Of a DNA stretch of 64,000 bases, positions 10,375-20,672 are shown in pieces (position 1 is the first letter of the stretch; each line of letters begins with the position of its first letter). Source of the DNA: Manihot esculenta. Lineage: Eukaryota > Streptophyta > Magnoliopsida > Malpighiales > Euphorbiaceae. The translations under genes and the position numbers were made by a program. The DNA lies in the NCBI RefSeq assembly GCF_001659605.2, contig NC_035177.2, forward strand, positions 868,611 through 932,610, in the 5' to 3' direction. The notes under the pieces are model-generated. The model was not told where the DNA came from. It was given only the letters and a program-made list of their open reading frames with translations, and made no database searches.

Positions 10375-12870
10375 TGTAATACCCGACTAAACTCTGGTAT
10401 TGAAATTTCAATTTTCTGATCGAATCTCCTTTGAAATCTGAAATCTTTGAATCAAAAATATTAGAAGGGTAAAATGGGTTATTATAAAATGAATTTTAAG
10501 TATTTCAAAAATGTGTTTCAATATATATATATATATATAAAAGCTTCAATGTTCGACTGGCTGAACCTTAGCAGATAGACCCAACTATAAAAGGGTCTCA
10601 ACTCGAAAGAGAGAAAAGATTTTCTCCAATTCGAGCAGAGGTGCGTCTCCTACCTAAGTTCTTTTATAAATGCTCATCTTTTAATAATTTTTCTCATGGA
10701 TTTCTAACTTGTTGAGGAATCAAGCTTGGATTTTCGAGTTTTTGGCAATTTGGACTCTGTGGAGCTCTTCTCTTCCTCCTATTCAAATTCTTTGTTGCTA
10801 TGGTCATTGTTCCTTCGAGGAGGTAAGTTAAAACCCCTGTTTTATTTTTAGTTTTAAGTTCTAAAGAGAATTGTATGCTGTTTTAAGTGTTTTAAATTCA
10901 TGCAAGAGTTGAAATAGAGTTTAAAGTATGAGGATTGGATGATTCTACTTGCTTTGATGGTTTTATTGGATGCATGTTAAGTTTTGGGTTAAATACAAGA
11001 AGTCTTTTGTGTTCTATGTTGTAAATTCATGAATTGACAAAATTCTGAATTTGTAGGTAAGATAATGTAAATTGCAAGTGAACCTAAACTAGACATAGTG
11101 ATAGAGCATCCAGAACAGAGTGTATTGATTATACTACAACTAATTATGTACTTAATGAAATTAATTAAGACCAATGCCAAATGAACCTTAAGAAGAATAC
11201 CTAAAACTTTGCAGAAGACACTTAAGCTTAAATTTGTATGAAAATGCATGCCTCTGATATGTTTTGTGATACTATAAACAAGTACTAATACTCGATTCAT
11301 TAAGAACTTATTGAGTAGTTTGTAAAGAAAAGTTCATAACTTAAGCTAGGGTGATCAAATTTGCATGAATTATACCTTGTTGGCAAGATAAGACATAAAT
11401 ATATATTTATCATGCAGAAACTAAAATCAAATTGTAACTTTAAACTACTTGAAAAGTTGATGCAATATATGGCAGAATGCAGTTCTCTTGAATTGGAATG
11501 CATAAAAATTGACATGCTTGCTTAATCGGTAAGAATTACGCACGTGCTTGCTTTTCGTACTTTATTTTTGCACGTGCTTGCTTGATAATAAAACTTATTT
11601 GTGCATGATGATTTCAGTAAAACTTGTCATTCTTTACTTGTTAGTGGTATGAAAGGTAAGAAGTGAATTGACTTGACGCAATATTGGAATGCTAAATCGA
11701 CAAAGTTTTGCACTATTTGCTATGAGTTTCTCATCTTGTTTACCTTGGCATATGATATATGTACTTTGGAAATGATTTCAAATAGCTTCAAATGACAAGC
11801 ATTTACATTGAATTAATGATACTTGGCTCTAGTAAACTTAATAGGAGTCGAGGTTAGCTTAAGGTTATGGCATGCCATATAAACATATAGAGTTTGCAGT
11901 ACTGCTACCGATGTATGATCAATATTTAAAGTTACATATTAGGTACCTCATAAGTATGGCCACGAAGCCTTGCTATCACATTTTTTGCCTTTGAGCCTAC
12001 CGTTTGGCACCATATGCCCACTGTTATAACTCCTTATCTACCTAGTCGACCCTACTATGTATTTATAAAGGCTAAGAACCTAATTAACTTTGATGCTCGA
12101 TTTTGTGAAATTATCAGTAAATGATAATATGTTTGCATCTATTGCATGCACTAAACTGTGATGATTTGCTATAAATATAAAATGTGCAATAATGGCAAAA
12201 GAATATGTTCTTATTGAATCTAAATGAAATTCTTGGCATGCACAAGAATATATATGGTACTCCTATCTTATACTAAGAAGTTTGACAAGTATGTTTTCTA
12301 TCATGTTAACTACACTTTACATGCTTGTAATTATTTACTTAATTATCTATATACATGAGTGTGCTTGCTTTATTTTATTATTTGTTTGCAATCACCCACT
12401 GAGCATTAGCTCAGCTTGTTGGTTTTTACCTCACATAGGTTATAGATAAAGTAAACACTGCAGAGGTCATCAGAAATCTACATCAGACATCTACATCAGA
12501 CATCAAGACCATTATCATTGCTGGTTGTCGTCTCGAGTCATAGTATAGTTATATTTTGTCGTGTACATATTAAATAGAGTGAGTTATGAAGGTTATATAA
12601 GTTAAAATAATGTAATCATGTATGGATAAAGAAAAAGAGTTAAGCATTTCCATGTGAGGATATTCATGAAAAAAAAAGGGATGATGTTGTTATGAAATGC
12701 ATGCTAAATTAAAGAATAGTAAGATATCAAATGATAGTTGATAATATAATTATAAATGTATTTTTCATATGTATTACAGGTTGACATGCTGATAAAATAG
12801 AGGAAACTCTGCTAAAATTTTAGTTTAAAATCTCACATTTACTTTACTCACTTTATGAAATTTACATGAA
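10375..12870 (+). mobile_element. Tek-1 5' LTR, first part (chimeric U3)
   Basis: The LTR starts TGTAATACCCGAC at 10375. The first roughly 500 bp resemble, in diverged form, the U3 of Tek-3 to Tek-7 (same start, AGAAGGGTAAAATG-type segment, TATA box in AACTATAAAAGGGTCTC near 10587). From about 10950 the sequence instead follows the LTR of Tek-2 (14500-16130), including GCATTAGCTCAGC and TTGGTTTTTACCTCACATAGG. At 12870 it is broken by the Athila-type solo LTR and it resumes at 32260. It has many substitutions, so it is old. Confidence 0.7.
12866..12870. repeat. Target site duplication ATGAA (left) of the Athila-type solo LTR
   Basis: ATGAA here matches ATGAA at 32255-32259, immediately after the solo LTR ends. 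Removing the insertion restores the Tek-1 LTR reading seen in the Tek-2 LTR near 16090. Confidence 0.85.
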
Positions 12871-13553
12871 TGATAGAGCATAATTTAGTCCAATTTATAT
12901 TAATATTATTGATGAATATTTACATGATTTATGCTTAATTTAGTGCTTTTAATATTATTTTGCAAAAAATGATGTAGAAGGACAATTTGGAGAAAATCCC
13001 CCTAAAACTGCCTTATTTGGAGCAGAAGAGAGCAAGTCTGTCAAGTTGGATTCAAGTCAAACTGAATGAGGAAAATATTTCAAAATTTAAAATCTTTAAG
13101 CGACTTGGCACTTGGGCAGCCCACTCTTGCAACCATGGATCGCACATGGGCAGCCCATTCTCGCAAACACGGACAGCCCAAGCTCACGCACATGGCCCAC
13201 ACCACTCACGTACATCATTCTCGCACATGGACCCCCCAACGCATTGGACAGCCCAAGCTCATTCTCTCACGCGGACCAAGCATTTCACAAGGGCCCGCCA
13301 AAGCAACGCTCACTTCACATGGGACACTTGCACACTCCCACTTCACCCATTCCAGCGCACGTGGACCGCACTTCAACTCCAGCACGCGGACGGCAAATTC
13401 CAGTGCACATGGACCCGCCAGTGCACATGGCCCGTTCTCGCGTAAAGGACCTAGCTCGTGCACACGGCCCGTTCTCGCTTACTTCACCAAATGACCGCGC
13501 ACATGGGGCATATCTCACACGCACATGGGACCGCGTGGACAACATTTAGGGTG
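12871..13553 (+). repeat. Athila-type solo LTR, left part
   Basis: The LTR starts TGATAGAGCATAATTTAGTCC-like sequence at 12871 and is the plus-strand equivalent of the Ath-R 3' LTR (59810-61519, minus). It includes a GC-rich domain at 13100-13545 with many irregular CACATGG repeats. Tek-2 interrupts it at 13553. Counted without Tek-2 and one TSD, its length is 1711 bp, against 1710 bp for the Ath-R LTR. No matching internal region follows, hence a solo LTR left by LTR-LTR recombination. Confidence 0.85.
13549..13553. repeat. Target site duplication GGGTG (left) of Tek-2
   Basis: GGGTG precedes the Tek-2 LTR start TGTAACATCC and is repeated at 31222-31226 after the Tek-2 end. Confidence 0.9.
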
Positions 13554-16211
13554 TGTAACATCCTCAAACCCATAGCTAGAGCAGTGCCATCATTAGGTAT
13601 GAGTTAGGCTATTTCACTACTAGAGTAAGTGGCATTAGGGGAGGTGCTAGCTTAAATCTGATCTGCTAGTAACTGAATCGTAGAAAACTCAAATAAAGAA
13701 ACAGACATATCCAGAAATAAAGCAGACAGTGTGATTAGCGAGTCGGGAACAAGTCACTTTCGGGAGGTGCTTAGGGTTTCCCGACGTGCTTGCTTGAGGT
13801 GCTTGTTTATATCCGTCATGCTTGCTTAAGTGAAAAGGGCTTCTAAAGGCTATATGTATAGTTTAGTAGGTCAATCTATTAATATTGAAAGTTTAAAAAC
13901 TAAATTGAAACATTGGAAAGAGTTTAGTAGGTCAAAGTATAAATATGGAAAGTTAAAACATAACATTCATATTTACTTTCCATGTGTCACCTAATTAAGG
14001 AAAGAAGAAATGACAAAGCAAGTTAAAAAGGGATTGTCTTCTTTCTTTCATTCATGTTGCTGTAGCTCACCATTGAAGAACCAAGAATTTGTTTTGTTTT
14101 TCTCCCACCAAAGCCAAGCCAAAACCTTACCAAAACAACTTCTTCCTTTAACCAAAATTCATCCTAAGATCAATAGCTAAAGGAACAGCCATATAGTGAA
14201 AGAATTGAAGAAGAAAAGTTTAGGGTTCCATATGCACCAAGCTTGAAAATCAAAGGTGAGCTTAGAAATGAGTAGGAAATAGCATCATCTCATTTCTTCA
14301 TGCATGAATTTGAATTATAAAGCTTTAATTTACAATTTATTCAATCCTTCCCTAAGATATAAATTGGCATAGGTGAAGGAACATCAAAGGGAAAGGAGAT
14401 AGCTAGAGATTAGAAGAGGAAAAGAAAAGAAGAATTCAAGAAAGGTTTGGTGTTTTAATGATTTTCTGTTTTCCTTTGATTCTGCCATGAATAAGTGAAA
14501 TTAGGGGTTGATTTTACTTGCTGGAAATGTTGGTTTGATTGTATAAATATGTTATATGAATGTTAAAATGATGTTTGAAAGGCTTAGAGTAAAGAAATTT
14601 AACATGGGAGCTAAAAGTGTAAATCTGGCAGAATAGGTTGTAACAGGACAGCTTGTGTTTCTAACTTCATAACTTGTTGTGTATATATTTAAATTATGCC
14701 TAATATATACCAAATGAAAGATAAGACAAATATCTAAAACTTTCATGAATTGACCAAATTCTGAATCTGTAGGTAAGATGATGAAAATTTCAAGTGAACC
14801 TAAACTGGACACAGAGTTAGTGCATTCGAAACAGTGTGTATTGATTGTACCATAATTAATTATATACTCAGTGAAATTTGTTAATACCAGTGCCAAATGA
14901 ATCCTAAGAAGTATACCTAAAACTTTGTAGAAGACATTTAAGCTTGAATTTGTATGGAAATGTATGAATCTGATAAGTTTTGTGATACTATAAACAAGTA
15001 CCAATACTGGACTGATTAAGACCTTATTGAGCAGCTTGTAAATAAAAATTCATAACTTAAGCTAGGATGATCAGATTTGCATGAACCATACCTTTTTGGA
15101 AATATAAGACATAAATGTACATTTCTTATGAAGAAACTGAAGTCAAATTATAACTCTAAACTGCTTGAAAAGTTTATGCAATATATGGCAGAATGTAGTT
15201 TTCTATATTGAAATGCTAAGTCAATAAAGTTTTGCACTATTTGCCATGAGTTTTCCATATTGTAAACCTTGGCATATGATATATGTACTTTGGAAAAAGA
15301 AATCAAATAGCTTCAAATGACATGCATTTACATTGATACATTAAGTTAATGATACTTGGCCCTGGTAAACGTAATAGGAGTCGAGGTTAGCTTAAGGGTA
15401 TGGCATGCCATATAAACATACAGAGTTCGCAGTACTGCTACCGATACATGATCTATATTAAAGGTTACATATCTGGTACCTCATAAGCATGGCCACAGAG
15501 CCCTGCTATCACAGTTTTGGCCTCTGAGCCTACCGTTCGGCACCCTGTGCCTACCGTTATAACTCCTTATCTACCTAGTCGATCCTACTATGTGGTTATA
15601 AGGGCTAAGATCTTAATTAAGATTGATACTTGATTTTGTGAACTTATTGGTGAATGTTAACATGTTTACATCTACTAGCTTGTAATTGTTTACTTGATTA
15701 TCTATTTATGCGAGCTTGTTTGTTTTATTCTGTTATTTGTTGTTATCACCCACTGAGCATTAGCTCAGCGTGTTGGTTTTTACCTCACATAGGTTGTAGA
15801 TAACGTAGGCACGTGAAGTTCATCAGAGGTCTACATCAGATACCAAGGCCATTATCATAGCTGGTTGTTTTGAGTCTCTGAGTCATAGTGCAGTTATATT
15901 TTGGCATGTACATATTTAATAGAGTGAGTTGTAAAGGTTATGTAATCAAAGAATAGTAAGATGTCAAATATCAGTTGATAATTTTTCATGTGTTTTTCAT
16001 GTGCTACAGTTTGAAATATTAATGAAACAGATGAGACTCTGTTAAATTTTTGGTTTAAAATCTCATATTTATTTGATGAAATTTACATGCATTACCTTAA
16101 AATTTGGTATTTATAGATAAAGGTAATTATTTAGTTGTGATTTATCTAAAAAGGTATAGTTTGTGACATTCCTTGCTCTGTCTACTCTTTGATAGGGTAA
16201 GGGGTGTTACA
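13554..16211 (+). repeat. Tek-2 5' LTR (2658 bp)
   Basis: It starts TGTAACATCCTCAAACCC and ends GGGGTGTTACA, with TG...CA ends. The 3' LTR at 28565-31221 (2657 bp) reads almost the same, with scattered single-base differences. The length is typical of Tekay/Del chromoviruses. A weak TATA-like sequence (GTATAAATATGG) lies near 13939. It contains open frames on the minus strand that are not genes. Confidence 0.92.
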
Positions 16212-16216
16212 ATTAG

Positions 16217-16228
16217 TGGTATCAGAGC
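16217..16228 (+). other. Tek-2 primer binding site
   Basis: TGGTATCAGAGC lies 5 bp after the 5' LTR end. It is complementary to the 3' end of initiator methionine tRNA, the usual primer of plant gypsy elements. Confidence 0.9.
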
Positions 16229-16359
16229 GTAGGTTTAGGCAGTTCTAGGTCATAGTATGTATGTGTATATGCATAGTATATGTACATGCCAAAATGAGTT
16301 ACAGCTATGATATGGTTCTGATGTAAATCTCTTCTTTTTGTGTTTAGGTCGTATATAAG

Positions 16360-17090
16360 ATGTCATCTGACTCACAGAGAGCAATAGATGAGGAGGTAGA
16401 GAGTCATGCTCCCTCTGAGACAGCTGCACCTGCTGCTACTCCTCCACCTGCTGCTGCTGGCGGACTAGGGCAGGATGCATTATTTCAGCAAATAGCTGAG
16501 TTGCTTAGGAGGGTTACACAAAATGTACCAGAGGTACCACCACCACCTGTAGCATTCCAGGTTCCCCCACCTGTGGTAGCTAGGCCTCCAATAGAAAAAC
16601 TCAGAAAGTATGGTCAACAGATTTTAGAGGTAAAAAGGAAGATGATCCTTCAGCTGCAGAATTCTGGTTAGAAAGTACATAAAGGGTTTTACAGCAGCTA
16701 CAGTGTTCACCAGTAGAGAGCTTGATGTGTGCAGTATCATTGCTAAAAGATGAAGCATATCGATGGTGGACAACTTTAACACAGATGGTTCGACCAGAGC
16801 GCCAGACTTGGGAATTCTTTTTGTCAGAGTTTAAGAAGAAGTATGTTGGGGCCTTATATATAGAGGAGAGAAGGAGGGAGTTCTTATACCTCAGACAGGA
16901 CAGGCTTACAGTAACTGAGTATGAGCGAGAATTTGTCAGACTTAGTAAGTATGCCACAGAGATAGTTCCTACAGAGGAAGAGAGATGTAAACGTTTTGAG
17001 AAAGGATTACATGCTGATATCAGAATGTACCTCACAGCTATGCATATCAGGGAACTTTCAGTTTTAGTAGGAACTTTCAGGGAACTTCCA
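16360..17090 (+). pseudogene. Tek-2 gag, disrupted and lacking its zinc knuckle
   Basis: Gag forms the virus-like particle. The start codon at 16360 opens MSSDSQRAIDEEVESHAP and a proline/alanine-rich N-terminus. Near 16613 one base is missing compared with Tek-1 (YGQQI instead of a YGA-type reading), which shifts the frame and stops it at 16671. A TAA near 16679 follows in the restored phase. The capsid part continues at about 16690-17060 (DEAYRWWTTLTQMVRPERQT, YEREFVRLSKYATEIVPTEE). At about 17060-17090 the sequence jumps straight to the pol linker. The roughly 330 bp that in Tek-1 hold the C-terminal gag and zinc knuckle are absent. The product cannot package RNA in the normal way. Confidence 0.88.
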
Positions 17091-17094
17091 GTCA

Positions 17095-18552
17095 GTGCAG
17101 CCTATACAGACAGAGAGATCTTTGCCGACAGGGTCTAGAGGCAGAGGTAGAGGTAGAGGTGAATCTAGCAGTGCTCAGAGTCACAGAGTATCAGAGACAG
17201 TAGATAGACCAGACACTAAAGCACCTGCCAAAGCATATGCCATTCGTGCAAAGGAAGACCAGGACAAACCAAATGTTATTGCTGGTAAATTTTCTATCTT
17301 TGGCAAATATGTTTATGCATTAATTGATCCTGGTTCCACACATTCATACATCAGCATACCCATCAGTAATGAGAAGGGAATTCAAGTAGAACCCTTAGAA
17401 CATGACATAGCAGTGACCAATCCCTTAGGACATCTTGTGATTGTGAATAGAGTTTATAGAGATTGTCCTATATGTGTGCAAGGTCATACCTTTTTAGGTG
17501 ACTTGATAGAGTTACCTTTTAGAGAGTTTGATGTTATTTTGGGTATGGATTGGTTGTCTAGACATCATGTCATAGTTGACTGTAAGTTAAAGCGAGTTAC
17601 ACTCAAAACATTAGAGGGTTCTGAGGTTATAGTTGTGGGTGAGAGGTCAGATTACCTCTCTAATGTTATATCTGCCACTACAGCTAGGAGGTTAATTAGA
17701 AAAGGTTGTACAACCTATCTGGCTAGTGTAACTGAAACTAAGAAGGAAGGGCCTAATGTGTCAAACCTACCCACAGTATGTCATTTTCCAGATGTATTTC
17801 CTAAAGAGTTGCCAGGGTTACCTCCAGAAAGGGAAGTAGATTTTGCTATAGAAGTTGTGCCAGGCACCGCACCTATTTCAATTGCTCCTTACAGAATGGC
17901 TCCTACAGAATTGAAAGAGTTGAAAATACAGTTACAAGAGTTACTTGATAAGGGCTTTATTCGACCTAGTGTTTCACCATGGGGTGCACCGTTGTTGTTT
18001 GTAAAAAAGAAAGATGGATCTCTTCGATTGTGCATTGATTACAGACAGTTGAATAAGGTAACTATAAAGAATAAATATCCACTGCCCAGAATAGATGATT
18101 TGTTTGATCAGTTGAAAGGGGCCAGCATTTTCTCTAAAATAGATTTGAGATCGGGTTACCATCAGTTGAGAGTTAAAGGGGCAGATGTGCCTAAGACTGC
18201 ATTCCGGACACGATATGGACATTATGAGTTTTTAGTTATGCCATTTGGGTTAACAAATGTACCTGCATCATTCATGGATCTAATGAACCGTATCTTCCAT
18301 CCATATTTAAACCAGTTTGTTGTAGTATTCATTGATGATATTCTAGTATACTCTAAAACTAGGGAAGACCATGACAGACATCTGAGGGTAGTATTGCAGA
18401 CTCTGAGAGAAAAGCAACTTTATGCCAAGTTCAGTAAATGTGATTTTTGGTTCAATGAAATAGCATTTTTGGGACATGTTGTATCAGCAGAGGGAATCAG
18501 GGTAGATCCTCAAAAGATTAATGCTGTTCTGGAATGGAAGCCACCAAAGAAT
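17095..18552 (+). pseudogene. Tek-2 protease and reverse transcriptase, cut by Tek-3
   Basis: This is an open frame of about 486 codons before the insertion. The protease has the active site [13 protein letters not shown] at about residue 94 and the [13 protein letters not shown] segment. The RT begins with PPYRMAP-type sequence (here [15 protein letters not shown]), [33 protein letters not shown] and the catalytic FIDDILVYS, and runs to [18 protein letters not shown]. Tek-3 breaks the frame after PPKN; the annotated stop at 18606 is read inside Tek-3. The RNase H that should follow is missing on the other side as well. This is the best preserved pol segment on the plus strand. Confidence 0.92.
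18548..18552. repeat. Target site duplication AGAAT (left) of Tek-3
   Basis: AGAAT is repeated at 27333-27337. Deleting 18553-27337 rejoins the RT reading (PPKN followed by NVAEVRSFLGLA-type sequence), as in Tek-1 at 35041. Confidence 0.92.
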
Positions 18553-19003
18553 TGTAACAGCCCGGAATTTGGACCGCCACTGGCACTAGGATCCAGATCG
18601 GCTTAAGGCCGCCGGGACCCGTAGTAAGCCAACTGTAAACTCTGTGTACCTGTTAAATCCCATACATGATCAAACTAAAGCATAAAGCTGTTACTTACTT
18701 TGTCTCTTCTCATTTTTTTTTATTCTTTGCTTGTCTAACTTTGCTTAACCATTGAAACTGCCCTCATTAACTAAGCCTGGACTATGCATGCTCTGTCTGT
18801 ATGCACTCGAAGAGTGATACCTGCTATGGTGCCATACAGTAACTACAGAGATAGAAATACTACCATGCACCAAGCCTAGCTCTCATCATAACAACATTAT
18901 CTCAATCATAAACATAAACATAAAATGATCATGTGCAAAGGGATAAACAAACACTAGGGCCAAGCACAATTCTATAACTCAAAACATACTACTATTACAT
19001 CAA
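18553..19003 (-). repeat. Tek-3 3' LTR, terminal part in original orientation
   Basis: This part matches 25038-25492 of the 5' LTR almost base for base, from CAGCCCGGAATTTGGACC to CATACTACTATTACATCAA. It then changes abruptly to integrase-side pol sequence (ATCACTAGGCAGTTTATC). The two partners share only an AA at the junction. Confidence 0.88.
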
Positions 19004-20567
19004 ATCACTAGGCAGTTTATCTCACATTACAGCAGAGAGGAGGCCGGTGGTAACGGACTTTTACAGGTTAGTTGAGGAAGGGCTGCAGTTAGAGTTATCT
19101 GGTACAGGTGCTTTGATTGCACAGATGAGAGTTACACCAGTGTTTCTAGAGCAAGTGGCTCTGAAACAGCACGAAGATCCTGAGTTAGTAAAGATTGCTA
19201 GGACTGTTCAGTCAGGCAACAGTACAGAGTTCAGATTTGACAGGGAGGGGATTCTTCGTCATGGTAAACGATTATGTGTACCAGATGACGCCCGTTTGAA
19301 AGAAGACATTATGAGGGAAGCTCATAATGCGAGATATAGCATTCATCCTGGAGCCACCAAGATGTATCAAGATCTGAAGAAAGTGTATTGGTGGCCGGCG
19401 ATGAAGAGAGAAGTGGCACAGTATGTGTCCGCCTGCGAGGTTTGTCAAAGGGTGAAACTAGAGCACCAGAAGCCGGCTGGAATGCTTAATCCACTGCCGA
19501 TTCCAGAGTGGAAATGGGAGAACATAGCCATGGACTTTGTAGTGGGGTTACCGGTGACGTCCAACAGACTAGACTCCGTATGGGTGATTGTGGATAGACT
19601 AACTAAATCTGCTCACTTCATTCCTGTCAGGAGTGGCTACTCTGTGGACAAGTTAGCGCAGGTGTATGTTGAGGAAGTTGTGAGGTTGCATGGGGCTCCT
19701 GTTTCTATAGTGTCTGACAGAGGACCCCAGTTTACCTCCAGGTTTTGGCGAAGTCTGCAATAGGCTATGGGCACAAGGTTAGACTTCAGCACTGCTTTCC
19801 ATCCACAGACTGACGGACAGTCAGAGAGGACCATCCAGACCATAGAAGACATGCTCAGAATGTGTGTGCTAGATTTTGGCGGTTCTTGGAGGCAGCATCT
19901 ACCCTTAGTGGAGTTTGCCTACAACAATAGCCATCATGCTAGCATAGGGATGGCCCCATATGAAGCTCTATATGGAAGGAAGTGCAGGTCACCAGTTTGT
20001 TGGGAAGAGGTTGGAGAAAGGTCCCTAGCAGGACCTGAGTTAGTAGAGATCACCAATAGAGTGGTGCCCATCATCAGAGAGAGACTCAAGACTGTTGTTA
20101 GTCGACAGAAGAGCTATGCAGACGTTCGCAGGAAGCACATAGGGTTTGAGGAGGGGGATCTGGTCTTGCTAAAGGTGTCTCCAATGAAAGGGGTGGTTCG
20201 TTTTGGGAGGAAAGGTAAGCTAGCTCCACGGTACATCGGGCCTTTTGAGATTTTGCAGAAGGTCGGAAATGTGTCGTACAAGCTAGATTTGCCTACTTCT
20301 ATGGAAAGAATCCATCCAGTCTTCCATGTTTCTATGCTAAGGAAGTTTGTGTCAGATCCGAGTAAGGTTCTCAGCGAACCAGATGTGGAGATCCTAGGAG
20401 ATCTCACGTATATAGAGCAGCCAGTGCGGATCATTGACACCCAGATCAGAAAGCTAAGGAACAAGGAGATCCCGATGGTGAAAGTTCTCTGGAACCACCA
20501 TAATATAGAAGAGTGCACCTGGGAGACAAGGGAGTCTATGCTCCAACAGTACCCCTATCTCTTTTGA
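19004..20567 (+). pseudogene. Tek-3 integrase with chromodomain, inverted segment
   Basis: The segment starts at the end of RNase H (KSLGSLSH) and covers the whole integrase. The zinc-binding HHCC domain includes HNARYSIHPGATKMYQDLKK and CEVCQRVK. The catalytic core has [21 protein letters not shown] and [17 protein letters not shown], so the D, D and E residues are present. The C-terminal part has [33 protein letters not shown] and the chromodomain-like [19 protein letters not shown], ending YPYLF at 20567. One in-frame TAG at 19761-19763 separates two open parts (19047-19763 and 19767-20567). The orientation is opposite to the rest of Tek-3, so it cannot be expressed as one polyprotein with gag. 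Confidence 0.92.
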
Positions 20568-20660
20568 GGTTAGTTCTAGCTTCTTTTATTCTTTATGTGC
20601 TTTATGTTATGTTTTTAGTATGTTGAGTTAGAGAGGAACATTCGGGGACGAATGTTCTTA

Positions 20661-20672
20661 AGGGGGGGAGAA
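20661..20672 (+). other. Tek-3 polypurine tract (inverted segment)
   Basis: AGGGGGGGAGAA directly precedes the LTR start TGTAATACCCGG at 20673. The preceding CGAATGTTCTTAA is conserved before the tract of Tek-4. Confidence 0.88.

Noticed and set aside
12987..13549. Several overlapping frames of 140-150 codons in the Athila-type LTR
   Set aside because: They arise from the GC-rich CACATGG repeats. The equivalent frames in the Ath-R copy (60694-61323) are in different phases and give unrelated peptides.
14552..15004. 150-codon minus-strand frame repeated at 29563-30015
   Set aside because: It lies wholly inside the two LTRs of Tek-2, has no domain signature, and is conserved only because the LTRs are copies.
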